A stretch of 64,000 bases of DNA from Catellatospora tritici (lineage in GTDB: Bacteria > Actinomycetota > Actinomycetes > Mycobacteriales > Micromonosporaceae), in contig NZ_JAHRCY010000025.1 in the NCBI RefSeq assembly GCF_019083965.1, positions 47,907-111,906 of the forward strand, written 5' to 3'. The position numbers were made by a program, and so were the translations under genes. Below, one piece after another: positions 39,770 to 50,878 of this stretch; position 1 is the stretch's first letter, and each line of letters begins with the position of its first letter. The notes under the pieces are model-generated. The model was not told the origin of the DNA. It saw only the letters and a program-made list of their open reading frames with translations, and made no database searches.

Positions 39770-40703
39770 CGTCGTCTCCCCCACCCTCGCCGGGCTCTTC
39801 CTCCGGCTCGGTCTCCTGCTCAACGGTCTCCGCGTCCGCGGCGGCCATGGCCTGGCGCGCGTCGCCGTCGCCGTCGTACTCCTCGACCGCCAGTTCCACG
39901 TCGACGGCCTCTCCCCCGATCCAGCTGACGGTCAGCTCGCCGAGCGCCGTCTCCTGGTCGAACGCGATCAGCCCTTCCCGGTACAGCTCCAGCAGGGCCA
40001 GGAACCGGGCGACGATCTCCAGCGTGTTCTCGCATTCGGCGGTGAGCTCGCGGAAGGTCGCCTTGCCGAGTTCGAAGATCCGGTTACGCAGGATCTCGGC
40101 GTGTTCGCGGACGCTGACCCGGATCTGGTGGATGTGCGCGACCGACACGGTCGGCACGACCTTGGGGGTGAACGCCCTGAGCGCGAGTTTGGCCAGCCGG
40201 TCGGGGCCGATGCCGAGCACCAGGTCGGGCAGGGCCTCGGCGTACTGGGGTTCGAGGGCGACGGCGCGGGGCCAGCGGCGTGCGCCGTTGACCTCGAGGT
40301 CAGCGATGAACGCGGCAGCCTGCTTGAACGCCCGGTACTGCAGGAGCCGGGCGAACAGCAGGTCGCGGGCTTCGAGCAGGGCGAGGTCTTCCTCGTTCTC
40401 GACCTGGGCGGCGGGCAGCAGCCGAGCGGCCTTCAGGTCGAGCAGGGTCGCGGCGATGACCAGGAATTCGCTGGCCTCGTCGAGGTCCCATTCCTTGCCC
40501 ATGGCGCGGATGTGGGCGATGAAGTCGTCGGTGACCCGGTGCAGCGCGACCTCGGTGACGTCGAGCTTGTGCTTGCCGATGAGCTGCAGCAACAGGTCGA
40601 AGGGGCCTTCGAAGTTGGTGAGCCGTACGGTGAAGCGCCCGGAACCGGACGGTTCGGCGGACTGCTCGGCCGCCGGGGCGGCCGTCACCAAAGGATCACT
40701 CAC
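39762..40703 (-). CDS. scpA: Segregation and condensation protein ScpA
   Basis: A 313-residue kleisin: N-terminal FTVRLTNFEGPFDLLLQLIGKHKLDVTEVAL, central LVIAATLLDLKAARLLP, and C-terminal winged helix TFRELTAECENTLEIVARFLALLELYREG. An acidic tail of about 45 residues follows (EEPGEGGGDDDE). It links SMC and ScpB. GTG start at 40703, 65 bases after the parA stop. Confidence 0.95.
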   Translation of the reverse strand: MSDPLVTAAPAAEQSAEPSGSGRFTVRLTNFEGPFDLLLQLIGKHKLDVTEVALHRVTDDFIAHIRAMGKEWDLDEASEFLVIAATLLDLKAARLLPAAQVENEEDLALLEARDLLFARLLQYRAFKQAAAFIADLEVNGARRWPRAVALEPQYAEALPDLVLGIGPDRLAKLALRAFTPKVVPTVSVAHIHQIRVSVREHAEILRNRIFELGKATFRELTAECENTLEIVARFLALLELYREGLIAFDQETALGELTVSWIGGEAVDVELAVEEYDGDGDARQAMAAADAETVEQETEPEEEPGEGGGDDDE

Positions 40704-40768
40704 GTCGGACAGTATCCCAGCAGCTCATGTCGACCGCGCAGGCCGGTCGGCCCGTTTGACGCGGCCGT

Positions 40769-41698
40769 TCAGCGCCGGGCGGCCTCGGCCGCGATGACCT
40801 CGCGGGCGAGCTGGCGGTAGTTGCGGGCGCCGGAGGAGGCCGGGTCCAGCGACGTGATCGGCGCACCGGCGACGGTCGACTCGGGGAACTTGACCGTCTT
40901 GGTGATCACGGTCTGGTACACCTTGTCGCCGAACGCCTCGACGACCCGCTGCAGCACCTGGCGGCAGTGGGTGGTGCGGCTGTCGTACATGGTGGCGAGG
41001 ATGCCCTCGAGTTCGAGGTCGAAGTTGAGGCGCTCGCGCACCTTGTCGATGGTGTCCAGCAGCAGGGCCACACCGCGCAGGCTGAAGAACTCGCACTCCA
41101 GCGGGATGAGCACGCCGTGCGCGACCGTCAGCGCGTTGATGGCGAGCAGGCCGAGCGAGGGCTGGCAGTCGATCAGGATGTAGTCGTATTCCTTGCGCAC
41201 CGACTTGAGTACCCGGGCCAGGGCCATCTCGCGGGCGACCTCATTGACGAGCTGGATCTCGGCCGCGGACAGGTCGATGTTGGCGGGCAGCAGGTGCAGC
41301 CCGGCGACGTCGGTCTTGATGATGACGTCCTCGGCGGTGACGTCGTCCTGCATGAGCAGGTTGTAGACCGACAGGTCGAGGTTGTGCGGGTTGACCCCGA
41401 GGCCGACCGACAGCGCGCCCTGGGGGTCGAAGTCGACCAGCAGCACCTTGCGGCCGTACTCGGCCAGGGCGGCGCCCAGGTTGATGGTGGTCGTGGTCTT
41501 GCCGACGCCACCCTTCTGGTTGGCCATCGCGATGATGCGGGACGGGCCGTGGCGGTCCGTCGGCATCGGTTCGGGGATCTCCTTGCGCGCCGTGTAGGCA
41601 GACGGATCCGCTGGACCCAGGTCAGCACCGAGGTCCAGAGCGGACTGTTCCGCTCGTAGCGTCGAGGTCCATGCCTCCGCGCGCCCGTTGCCTGCCAT
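40769..41698 (-). CDS. parA: ParA/Soj-type ATPase
   Basis: A 309-residue chromosome-partitioning-like ATPase with deviant Walker A NQKGGVGKTTTTINLG, Walker A' VDFDPQGALS, and DCQPSLGLLAINAL (motif B). It has a 45-residue extension before MPTDRHGPSRIIAMANQ, so a later start is possible, but the ATG at 41698 has purines upstream. No parB follows; this is the second, SMC-linked ParA of actinobacteria (Rv1708 type), next to scpAB and distinct from the origin-proximal parAB. Confidence 0.93.
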   Translation of the reverse strand: MAGNGRAEAWTSTLRAEQSALDLGADLGPADPSAYTARKEIPEPMPTDRHGPSRIIAMANQKGGVGKTTTTINLGAALAEYGRKVLLVDFDPQGALSVGLGVNPHNLDLSVYNLLMQDDVTAEDVIIKTDVAGLHLLPANIDLSAAEIQLVNEVAREMALARVLKSVRKEYDYILIDCQPSLGLLAINALTVAHGVLIPLECEFFSLRGVALLLDTIDKVRERLNFDLELEGILATMYDSRTTHCRQVLQRVVEAFGDKVYQTVITKTVKFPESTVAGAPITSLDPASSGARNYRQLAREVIAAEAARR

Positions 41699-41873
41699 CT
41701 CCGTTACGCCCTTCCCGACGACTTCCGACCGTCCGGTTCAGGCGCCGTCGTGAGTCGGGCCATCAGCTTCCCAACCGGCCGTTTGTTGTCGTCGTCGTCC
41801 GACTGTACGTCACCGAAGAGCTTCGGCGTACCGCACGGCTCGGCGTGTCGGCCATACAGGATCTCGACATGGT

Positions 41874-41904
41874 GACGGCGGCGGCCCAGGCCGCCGCCGC
41901 CGTC
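41874..41904 (-). terminator. Terminator of ald
   Basis: GC-rich hairpin of gacggcggcgg paired with ccgccgccgtc, 14 bases after the ald stop, no T-tract. The arms contain GGC/GCC triplets so the register can slip. The rest of the ald-parA spacer shows nothing else. Confidence 0.6.
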
Positions 41905-41917
41905 AGAAATGTGCTGG

Positions 41918-43030
41918 TCAGAGCAGGTCGTCGAGGCTGACCGGGGTGAGGCCGTGCGCCTCGGCCACCGGGCCGTAGACGATCTCGCCCGCATGGGTGT
42001 TCAGGCCGAGCGCCAGCGCCGGGTCACGGCGCAGTGCCTCGCGCCAGCCGTGGTTGGCCAGCTCCACCGCGTACGGCAGGGTGACGTTGGTCAGCGCGTA
42101 GGTGCTGGTGTGCGGCACCGCGCCGGGCATGTTCGCCACGCAGTAGAAGATGGACTCGTGCACCTTGTACACCGGGTTGGCGTGCGTGGTGGCGTGGGAG
42201 TCCTCGAAGCAGCCGCCCTGGTCGATCGAGATGTCGACGAGCACGCTGCCGGGCTTCATCCGGGACACGAGGTGGTTGCTGACCAGGGTCGGGGCCTTGG
42301 CGCCCGGCACCAGGACCGCGCCGATGACCAGGTCAGCCTCCAGCACGGCCTGCTCCAGCTCGAACGAGTTGGACATGACGGTGCGGACCTGGCCGCCGAA
42401 CTGCTGGTCGACCTCGCGCAGCTTCTTGATGTTCTTGTCGAGGACGGTGACCTCGAAGCCCAGGCCGTGGGCGATGGTGGCGGCGTTGAGGCCGGACACG
42501 CCCGCGCCGATGACGACCGCCTTGGCGGGACGCACGCCGGGCACGCCGCCGGGCAGCACGCCGCGGCCGCCCGCGAACTTCATCAGGTGGTACGCGCCGA
42601 CCTGCGGGGCGAGCCGACCGGCGACCTCGCTCATCGGGGCCAGCAGCGGCAGGGCGCCCTCGGCGGTCTCGACGGTCTCGTACGCGATGCCGGTGACCTT
42701 CTGGGTGATCAGCGCGTCGGTGCACTCCTTGGACGCGGCCAGGTGCAGGTAGGTGAACAGCACCTGCCCCTCGCGCATGCGGTGGTACTCCTCGGCGATG
42801 GGCTCCTTGACCTTGAGCACCAGCTCGGCCTCGGCCCACACCTCGTCGGCGGTGTCGAGGATGCGGGCGCCCGCCGCGGTGTACTCGGCGTCAGTGATCG
42901 ACGAGCCCAGCCCGGCACCCGTCTCGATGACGACGTCGTGCCCGTTGCGGACGAACTCGTGGACGCCCGCCGGGGTGATCGCCACCCGGTACTCGTGGTT
43001 CTTGACCTCGCGGGGGATACCGACCTTCAC
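41918..43030 (-). CDS. ald: Alanine dehydrogenase
   Basis: A 370-residue NAD-dependent enzyme for L-alanine to pyruvate and ammonia. Motifs: VGIPREVKNHEYRVAITP, catalytic HLAASKECTDALI region, dinucleotide fold VVIGAGVSGLNAA and DISIDQGGCFEDSHATTH. The GTG at 43030 with gaggaagg 8 bases upstream gives the normal family length. Monocistronic, preceded by 365 bases without a gene and followed by a terminator. Confidence 0.96.
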   Translation of the reverse strand: MKVGIPREVKNHEYRVAITPAGVHEFVRNGHDVVIETGAGLGSSITDAEYTAAGARILDTADEVWAEAELVLKVKEPIAEEYHRMREGQVLFTYLHLAASKECTDALITQKVTGIAYETVETAEGALPLLAPMSEVAGRLAPQVGAYHLMKFAGGRGVLPGGVPGVRPAKAVVIGAGVSGLNAATIAHGLGFEVTVLDKNIKKLREVDQQFGGQVRTVMSNSFELEQAVLEADLVIGAVLVPGAKAPTLVSNHLVSRMKPGSVLVDISIDQGGCFEDSHATTHANPVYKVHESIFYCVANMPGAVPHTSTYALTNVTLPYAVELANHGWREALRRDPALALGLNTHAGEIVYGPVAEAHGLTPVSLDDLL

Positions 43031-43395
43031 GATGCACCTTCCTCGATACCTGCTGCCGGAGTGCCGTCGGCGCCGTTGCCGGCGGTCCACCCCTGCGGCG
43101 GCAGTCTAGGCTCGGCGCGAGCGCCGGGAGCCTTGACAGAGTGCTAGGCGATGCGCCATCGGCCTGACACTGTGTTGCGCATCCTCGGTAGGATCGCCGC
43201 CCGCAGCTGTCCTCCAGGATAGTGCCGAAAAGGAAAAATGCCTTTTACGGGGTATGCCGGAAGTCACGCCCACGCTCTCGACGACCCGGATTCGTGCAGT
43301 TTCGGGGAACCTGCGCGAATACCAGCGGTTATTCGCGCAGGTTCCCCGAAACTGCAGCCGCCCCTACCCGCGTCGGCGCGAGGGCGGCCGCCCCG
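43031..43395. other. Non-coding stretch upstream of ald
   Basis: No gene. It holds the large inverted repeat at 43296-43355, a small hairpin aaaagg-aaaaatg-cctttt (43228-43246), and presumably the ald promoter, which I could not place with confidence. Confidence 0.6.
43296..43355. repeat. Inverted repeat of the TTTCGGGGAA family, copy B
   Basis: Perfect 26-bp arms (43296-43321 and 43330-43355) with 8-base loop, containing gcagtttcggggaacctgcg. It is located downstream of the NUDIX gene on the minus strand, where it may end the pyrG-NUDIX transcript. Confidence 0.85.
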
Positions 43396-43983
43396 TCAGC
43401 GCGGGAGGGGTGCGTCGGCGGGGCGCAGCCCGGCGAAGCCGGTGTCGCGGGCGCGCGCGGCGGCGAGCAGGCCCGCCACGGCCGCCGCGTTGGTGATCCG
43501 GCCGTCTGCGACCATGCCCAGCGCCTCGTCCAGCGGCACCCGGGACACCTGCATGTCGGCCTCCTCGTCGCCGCGCACGTGCCGGTCGGCCTCCGGGATC
43601 TCGGCCAGTTCCCGGGCCAGGAACACCCGCACCAGCTCGTTGGAGAAGCCGGGCGAGGTGTGCAGGTCCACCAGCAGGTCGACGCGGGCGGCGGTCAGGT
43701 CGGCCTCCTCGGCCAGCTCCCGTAGGGCGGCGGTGGCCAGGTCCTCGCCGGAGACGTCCATCAGTCCCGCGGGCAGCTCCCACAGGTAGCGGCCGACCGG
43801 GTGGCGGTACTGGCGCACCAGCACCACCCGGCCCTGGTCGTCCAGGGCGGCGACCACGACCGCGCCGACGTGACTGACCACGTCGCGTGGCGCCACCGAG
43901 CCGTCCGGCATGGTCACGCGGTCGGTGCGCACCCGGAAGACCCGTCCGGTGAACCGGTCGGTGCTGTCGACGACGTCGTACAC
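43396..43983 (-). CDS. NUDIX hydrolase, ADP-ribose pyrophosphatase type
   Basis: A 195-residue NUDIX enzyme homologous to Rv1700 (ADP-ribose pyrophosphatase) and in the same place after pyrG. Marks: TMPDGSVAPRDVVSHVGAVVV, YRHPVGRYLWELPAG, the box GLMDVSGEDLATAALRELAE then EADL, and SPGFSNELVRVFLA. It cleaves ADP-ribose to AMP and ribose-5-phosphate (family). Start: GTG at 43983 with gaggggg 7 bases upstream. Confidence 0.92.
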   Translation of the reverse strand: MYDVVDSTDRFTGRVFRVRTDRVTMPDGSVAPRDVVSHVGAVVVAALDDQGRVVLVRQYRHPVGRYLWELPAGLMDVSGEDLATAALRELAEEADLTAARVDLLVDLHTSPGFSNELVRVFLARELAEIPEADRHVRGDEEADMQVSRVPLDEALGMVADGRITNAAAVAGLLAAARARDTGFAGLRPADAPLPR

Positions 43984-44066
43984 CCGTACCCCCTCGAAAG
44001 ACGAGACGGCCGCGACCGGCCGAAAAGGCCTGGTCGCGACCGCCGCGTGGTGTGTGGTTGTGGTGC

Positions 44067-45770
<1,704 letters not shown>

Positions 45771-45810
45771 GGGGTTTCACCCTAACACGGCCACCGGGTT
45801 CATCCGGCGG

Positions 45811-47979
45811 CTACGTCCCGGAAACCCCCACCGGGGTGTCGGTGCTCACCGACTCCTCCACGATCCGGGTCCGGTCGGCGGCGTGCCCCAGCACCCGCAT
45901 CGCCCCGAGCGTGAGCAGTGGCAGCGCGGTGGCCGCGGCGGTGCCCGCCACGTTCAGCGCCGCGCCGCCCAGCAGGCCGCCCAGCACCGAGGAGACGGCG
46001 ATGCCGACCACGGCGGCCCGGATGGGCGGGTAGATGCCGTAGAGGCGCTTCAGGCCGCCCCACGGGCGCATCAGCACCGCCCACATGAACACCGCCGCCA
46101 CCAGTGCCAGCACCGTCAGCGGGCTGGTCACCAGCGCGATGCGGTTGCCGCTGCCGAGCCGGTTCAGGGTCAGCCCGGACGTGCCCTCGGCCCACTGGGC
46201 CAGGAACCGGCCGAGGCTGCCCTGCTGCTCGACCGGACGGTGCAGGTCGACGTAGGCGAAGCCCACGGTGACCACCAGGCCGATGCCGAGCGCGACGGCC
46301 AGACGGCGGAAGCTCAGCCAGCCGCCGGGGCACAGCGCGGCGGTGAGGCAGACGCCCGCGGTGAGCGCGATCGCGCCGCCCGCGTCGGCACCCCAGGCGG
46401 GCGTGCCGACCAGCAGGATCGGCACCACGCCGACCCCGGCGACCACCAGCGGGCGGCGGCGCTGCGGCACGAGCTGCGCCAGGCACGCCGCGCTGAGCAG
46501 GACGGCGGCGAAGAACACGCCCATGCCGACCATGCCGATCCCGGAGTAGCGGCCGCCTTCCAACGCCGAGTAGCCCGCGACGCCGTTGAGCTGCAGCCGG
46601 GCCCCGGTGATCAGATCCAGGCCGACCACGGCGGTGGCGATGGCCGCGACCGCCCCGACCGGGCCGAGGGTGCGGGTGCGGGAGACGGGCAGCCGTACCG
46701 TGATCAGGGTGAGCACGGCCAGCACGGCGCCGGTGATCGCGAAGAAGATCAACCCGCGCTGCCCGAAGCGCCACCATGGCACGATGCCGGTGATCATCGC
46801 CGCGGGCACGGCCAGGGCGGCTCCCACCAGCAGCAGCTCCAGCAGGCGCACCAGGCGCTCGGGGGGCGGGGTCGGGCCGGTCGGCCCGGCGTGGCGGTAG
46901 CTGCGCCGCAGCAGCGGCACCACGGCCGCGAACAGGCCGATCTGGGCCGCCGCCAGCAGCAGGAAGAACCAGGCCGACACGGTACGCGCGGCGGCTGCCT
47001 GCCGGTCGGCGTCGGTGCCCGCCGCGGTGGCCTCGCCCAGGTCGTCCGGGCGGCCCAGCGCGTGCGCGGCCGGGTGCCCGGCCATCACCTTCTTGGGCAC
47101 CTCCCGGCCGAGCAGACTCAGCGCCGTCGGGGCCAGGTCGACCAGTTCCAGGTAGCCCGGCCGCCCGGTGCTGGCCGAGGTCAGCCAGCCGCCGCTCCAA
47201 CCCTTGCCGTCGGCGATGACCACGTGCAGGCGGGAGGTGCGGTCGGTGTCGGAGACCCCGGCCACCAGCAGGGTGGACCGCTCCGGCCGCGCCGCCAGGA
47301 TCTTGGCCAACAGCGCGTCGGCCGCCTCGACCTGCTTGGCTCGACGCTGTGGCGTGAGCCCGTCCACCGCGCCCAGGTCGATGATGCTCAACACGCACTT
47401 CGACAGCGTCGACGTCGGGTCGGCAGGCAGCTCGGGGGCGTACCGGTCGACGCGGCCGAACGAGCGCGCCGCCGCCACCGCCGCGCCGGGGCCGATCGCG
47501 GTGGTGCAGCGCACCGACTCGGCCAGTGCCCCGGGCACGGTGCCGAACGACAGCTCCCGCTGCCGCTCCGCCACCGTGTGCTGGTCGGGCAGGGACGCCC
47601 CGATCGCGTCGGGCCGCTCGATCGCCACGTCCAGGCGCGGGCACACCTCGGCGACCTCGCTCCTGGTCCGCTCGGCGTAGTTACCCGCGCCCAGGGTCAG
47701 CCAGCCGTCGCCGGGGCAGGTCGGCACGTGCGCCGACCGGGTCGACAGGGACCCGATCGCGCCGCGCTCGGCCAGCGTCCACAGCGTCGGGGTGCGCTCG
47801 ACGTCGATGTCGTCCCAGCGCAACCCGGCCGCACCGGCGATGATCACGTAGTCGGACTCGTCGTCGGCGAGCGGGACCGCGGTCGGGGCGGCCGTGGCGG
47901 GGATCGCGGACGCGCCGAGGCCGAGCAGTGCCAGGAGCGAGACGACGGCGGCCAGGAGGAGGGGTGGCGGCCTGAGCAT
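45811..47979 (-). CDS. Large membrane protein with alkaline-phosphatase-like N-domain, unknown function
   Basis: A 722-residue protein: signal peptide MLRPPPLLLAAVVSLLALLG, an outer domain (about 35-330) with an alkaline-phosphatase-superfamily look (TPTLWTLAERGAIGSLSTR, CPGDGWLTLGAGNYAERTR, ELVDLAPTALSLLG), then about 11-12 transmembrane helices. The catalytic Ser/Thr and metal ligands are not obvious, so it may bind and not cleave. Start ATG overlaps the glycosyltransferase stop (TGATG), implying a shared cell-envelope role with the MurJ-SteAB group. Confidence 0.78.
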   Translation of the reverse strand: MLRPPPLLLAAVVSLLALLGLGASAIPATAAPTAVPLADDESDYVIIAGAAGLRWDDIDVERTPTLWTLAERGAIGSLSTRSAHVPTCPGDGWLTLGAGNYAERTRSEVAEVCPRLDVAIERPDAIGASLPDQHTVAERQRELSFGTVPGALAESVRCTTAIGPGAAVAAARSFGRVDRYAPELPADPTSTLSKCVLSIIDLGAVDGLTPQRRAKQVEAADALLAKILAARPERSTLLVAGVSDTDRTSRLHVVIADGKGWSGGWLTSASTGRPGYLELVDLAPTALSLLGREVPKKVMAGHPAAHALGRPDDLGEATAAGTDADRQAAAARTVSAWFFLLLAAAQIGLFAAVVPLLRRSYRHAGPTGPTPPPERLVRLLELLLVGAALAVPAAMITGIVPWWRFGQRGLIFFAITGAVLAVLTLITVRLPVSRTRTLGPVGAVAAIATAVVGLDLITGARLQLNGVAGYSALEGGRYSGIGMVGMGVFFAAVLLSAACLAQLVPQRRRPLVVAGVGVVPILLVGTPAWGADAGGAIALTAGVCLTAALCPGGWLSFRRLAVALGIGLVVTVGFAYVDLHRPVEQQGSLGRFLAQWAEGTSGLTLNRLGSGNRIALVTSPLTVLALVAAVFMWAVLMRPWGGLKRLYGIYPPIRAAVVGIAVSSVLGGLLGGAALNVAGTAAATALPLLTLGAMRVLGHAADRTRIVEESVSTDTPVGVSGT

Positions 47980-49097
47980 CAGCCCTGACCCGCCCGGTCG
48001 GTCAGCTCGGCGTAGACCTCGCGCAGCTCGGACATGGTTGCCGCCTCATCTGGCCAGGTCGCGGCCTGCGCCCGGCCGCGTTCGGCCAGGCTCGCGCGGG
48101 CCTCGGGGTCGGCCAGCAGCTTGCGTACGGCCGTGTCCAGCGCGTCCGGGTCGTTCGGCTCGATCAGCATCGCGCCGTCGCCGACCAGCTCGGGGATGCC
48201 GCCGACGGCGGTGGCGACCAGCGGCAGGCCACCGGACAGGGCCTCCTGGGCGAACAGTTGCCGCGCCTCCCACACACTGGTGACCACGGCCAGGTCGGCG
48301 GCGGCGATCAGGTCGCCGACGTCGTTGCGGTGCCCGAGCAGGGTCACCGGCGCGCGCAGCTGCGAGATCTGCGCCGCCAGGTCGAGGTAGGTCGGGCCCT
48401 CTCCGGCGATGAGCACCCGGGGGGTCGGGGTGAGGTCGCGCCAGCGCGCGGCGACCGAGACGAGCACGTCGTACGCCTTCTGCTCGTGCAGCCGCCCCAC
48501 GGACAGGATCAGCGGCGCCCCGTCGGGCACGCCCAGGCCGGCGCGCACCGAGGCGGTGCTGCGGCGGGTGCGGCGCAGCGCGGGCGCGGCCACCGGTGCC
48601 AGGCGCGCGTCGGCGGCGCCGACGGCTTTGGCTCGGGTGACCAGGTCGGCCGAGGCACCGAGGGTGACCGTGGCGGCGCGGGCGACCAGGCGCTCGACCA
48701 GGGTGTGCACCCGGCCCTTCAGTCCGGCTCGCAGCGGGGCGTTGTGCCAGGTCACCACGAGTGGGCAGGTGGGGCGGGCCAGCGCGGCGGCCATACCGGC
48801 GCGCAGCCCGTGCGCGTGCACCACATCCGGTCGCACCGCGGCCAGTTGGGCGCGCACCTGCCGCACCGCGCGCATGTCGCTGGGGTGCAGGTTGGCCGGG
48901 ATCTCCACCGGGTGGAACCGGGCACCACGGTCGGTGAACCGGAAGTGCTCCTCGGTCGCGGCGGGGCCGCACACGGTGACGGCGCATCCGGCCCGGGACA
49001 AGCCCTCGGCCAGGCTCGCCACATGCTGGCCGATGCCTCCGATGCTGGAGGCGAGCACGAGCATGACGCTGCCGGTCCAGTCCTGCCCCGCGGTCAC
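47979..49097 (-). CDS. Glycosyltransferase family 4
   Basis: A GT-B enzyme of about 372 residues: N-terminal LASSIGGIGQHVASLAEGL, VVHAHGLRAGMAAAL, donor-binding LILSVGRLHEQKAYDVLV and EARQLFAQEALSGGLPLVATAVGGIPELV with the E-x7-E motif. It transfers a sugar from a nucleotide donor to an unknown acceptor, probably lipid- or wall-linked given neighbours murJ and a MraY-like gene. Start uncertain: GTG at 49097 chosen; GTG 49103 and upstream starts to 49154 are also in frame. Confidence 0.88.
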   Translation of the reverse strand: MTAGQDWTGSVMLVLASSIGGIGQHVASLAEGLSRAGCAVTVCGPAATEEHFRFTDRGARFHPVEIPANLHPSDMRAVRQVRAQLAAVRPDVVHAHGLRAGMAAALARPTCPLVVTWHNAPLRAGLKGRVHTLVERLVARAATVTLGASADLVTRAKAVGAADARLAPVAAPALRRTRRSTASVRAGLGVPDGAPLILSVGRLHEQKAYDVLVSVAARWRDLTPTPRVLIAGEGPTYLDLAAQISQLRAPVTLLGHRNDVGDLIAAADLAVVTSVWEARQLFAQEALSGGLPLVATAVGGIPELVGDGAMLIEPNDPDALDTAVRKLLADPEARASLAERGRAQAATWPDEAATMSELREVYAELTDRAGQG

Positions 49098-49249
49098 GAC
49101 CACACCCCGATCCTGGGCCTGCCCTCGTTCAGCCTGCTCCACCTGCTCGCGCACGTCCTGTCCGTCCCTCCGCCGCCGACCCGTCCGGGCGGTCCGCCTG
49201 ATCGGCCGCCCGCCGAGGATTGCTCGACGGCTCCCCGTAGCCGGTCACG

Positions 49250-50878
49250 TCACCGTCGCCCGCGCCGCGTCACCCGCTCGATCAGGGGCCGCAGGTCCGG
49301 CCGGTCGAGCAGGGCGCACACGCACAGGTACACGGCGAGTGACACGCCACCGGACAGCATGCCCTGTCCGATCACAGCAATGATGCCTGGGGTCGGCCCG
49401 ATCACCACCCGCCCGGCCTCCCAGCCGACGGCCGCGCCCGCCAGAGCCGCCACACCGGCGGCCAGACCGGCCCTCACCAGGCCGGACAGGGCGGGACCGC
49501 CCACCCGGGCACGGACCGCCACCGCCAGCGCCAGGCCCATGACGAGCATGCCCAGCGAGTTCGCGGCGCCCAGCGCCACCGCGCGCTCGTGCTCGGGCAG
49601 CACCGCCGACAGCACCAGCGCGGCCACCACCGTGACCGTCCAGCCCGCGCCGACCCCGAGCGCGGCGAGCCGGTTGGCGCCGACGGCGTACAGGGTGCGC
49701 TGGTGCAGCGCGGCCAGGCCGTAGCCGAGCAGGCCGGGCGCGAACGCGACCACGGCGCGGGCCAGCGCGGGCGCCGACGTGCCGGGCAGCATCAGCTCGG
49801 CGGCCGGGGTGGACACGGCGATCAGCCCGGCCGTGCCGAGCCCGCTGAGCAGCAGCACCGCCCGGCCGGTCCGGGCCGTGGTGACGCGCAGCCCGGCGGT
49901 GTCGGCGGTGGCGTGCGCGGTCGCGATCGCCGGGTACGCCGCCGTCGCGGCGGGCACCGCCAGCACCGCCCACGGCAGCAGGAACAGCGTCTGGGCGAAG
50001 TTGTAGACAGTGTTGGTGCCGTCGGGGCCGTCCAGCGCCAGGTGGATCACCACGAGCAGCGCCAGCTGCTGCGCCGCGACGGTGGCCAGGCCCGCCGCGG
50101 CCAGACTGCCGATGCGGTAGCGGACGTCGGGCTCGATCCGGTACGTCGGCCGTAGCCCCAGCCGCAGCCGCCCCACCGGGATCACCAGACACAGCGACAG
50201 CACCACCACGCCCAGCGTGGTGCCCCCGGCCAGGATCGCCAGCGCCCGCCCGTCGACGGTGGACAGCGGCGCGCTCGCCCCGGCCACGGCCGCGAAGGTG
50301 AGGTACGTCGCGATGACGGTGAGGCTGGACAGCAGCGGCGCCAGCACCGGCCAGGCGAACCGTCGGTGGGCGTGCAGCACCCCGGTGAGCACGATGCCGA
50401 TGCCGTACAGCGGCACCTGCGGGGCGAAGACCCGCAGCATGTCGGCGCCCGCCGTGAGCTGCGCCGGGGTCGCCTCGGAGGCGAGCAGCCCGATCACCAG
50501 ATCGGCGCCGAGCCACAGCAGGAACGCGATCGGGATCAGCGCGGTCAGGGTCCAGGTGAGCAGCACCGAGACGGTGCGGCGGACGGCGGCGCGGTCACCG
50601 GCGGCCAGCGGCCCGGCCAGCAGCGGCACCACCATGCCCGCCAGCGCGCCACCGGCCACGATCTCGAAGATGATGTTGGGGATGGTGTTGGCGGCCAGGT
50701 AGATGTCGCTGAGCTGCTTGTCGGTGACGGTGTGCCCGAAGACGTAGGTACGGGCGAAGCCCGCGATCCGGCTCGCGACCGTCAGCATCGCGATCAGCGT
50801 CGCGGCACCGGCGATGCGCGCCGTCGCCGGGCCGCCGGAGGCCGCGGCGCCGACGGGGGTGTCGGCGGCCACGGTCAT
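49250..50878 (-). CDS. murJ: Lipid II flippase MurJ
   Basis: A 542-residue protein with about 14 transmembrane helices of the MOP superfamily. It has ASRIAGFARTYVFGHTV, a MurJ-typical early helix, and NIIFEIVAGGALAGMVVPLL. It moves lipid-linked peptidoglycan precursor across the membrane. The ATG overlaps the MraY-like gene stop by 4 bases. Unlike mycobacterial MviN, no pseudokinase domain is attached. Confidence 0.9.
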   Translation of the reverse strand: MTVAADTPVGAAASGGPATARIAGAATLIAMLTVASRIAGFARTYVFGHTVTDKQLSDIYLAANTIPNIIFEIVAGGALAGMVVPLLAGPLAAGDRAAVRRTVSVLLTWTLTALIPIAFLLWLGADLVIGLLASEATPAQLTAGADMLRVFAPQVPLYGIGIVLTGVLHAHRRFAWPVLAPLLSSLTVIATYLTFAAVAGASAPLSTVDGRALAILAGGTTLGVVVLSLCLVIPVGRLRLGLRPTYRIEPDVRYRIGSLAAAGLATVAAQQLALLVVIHLALDGPDGTNTVYNFAQTLFLLPWAVLAVPAATAAYPAIATAHATADTAGLRVTTARTGRAVLLLSGLGTAGLIAVSTPAAELMLPGTSAPALARAVVAFAPGLLGYGLAALHQRTLYAVGANRLAALGVGAGWTVTVVAALVLSAVLPEHERAVALGAANSLGMLVMGLALAVAVRARVGGPALSGLVRAGLAAGVAALAGAAVGWEAGRVVIGPTPGIIAVIGQGMLSGGVSLAVYLCVCALLDRPDLRPLIERVTRRGRR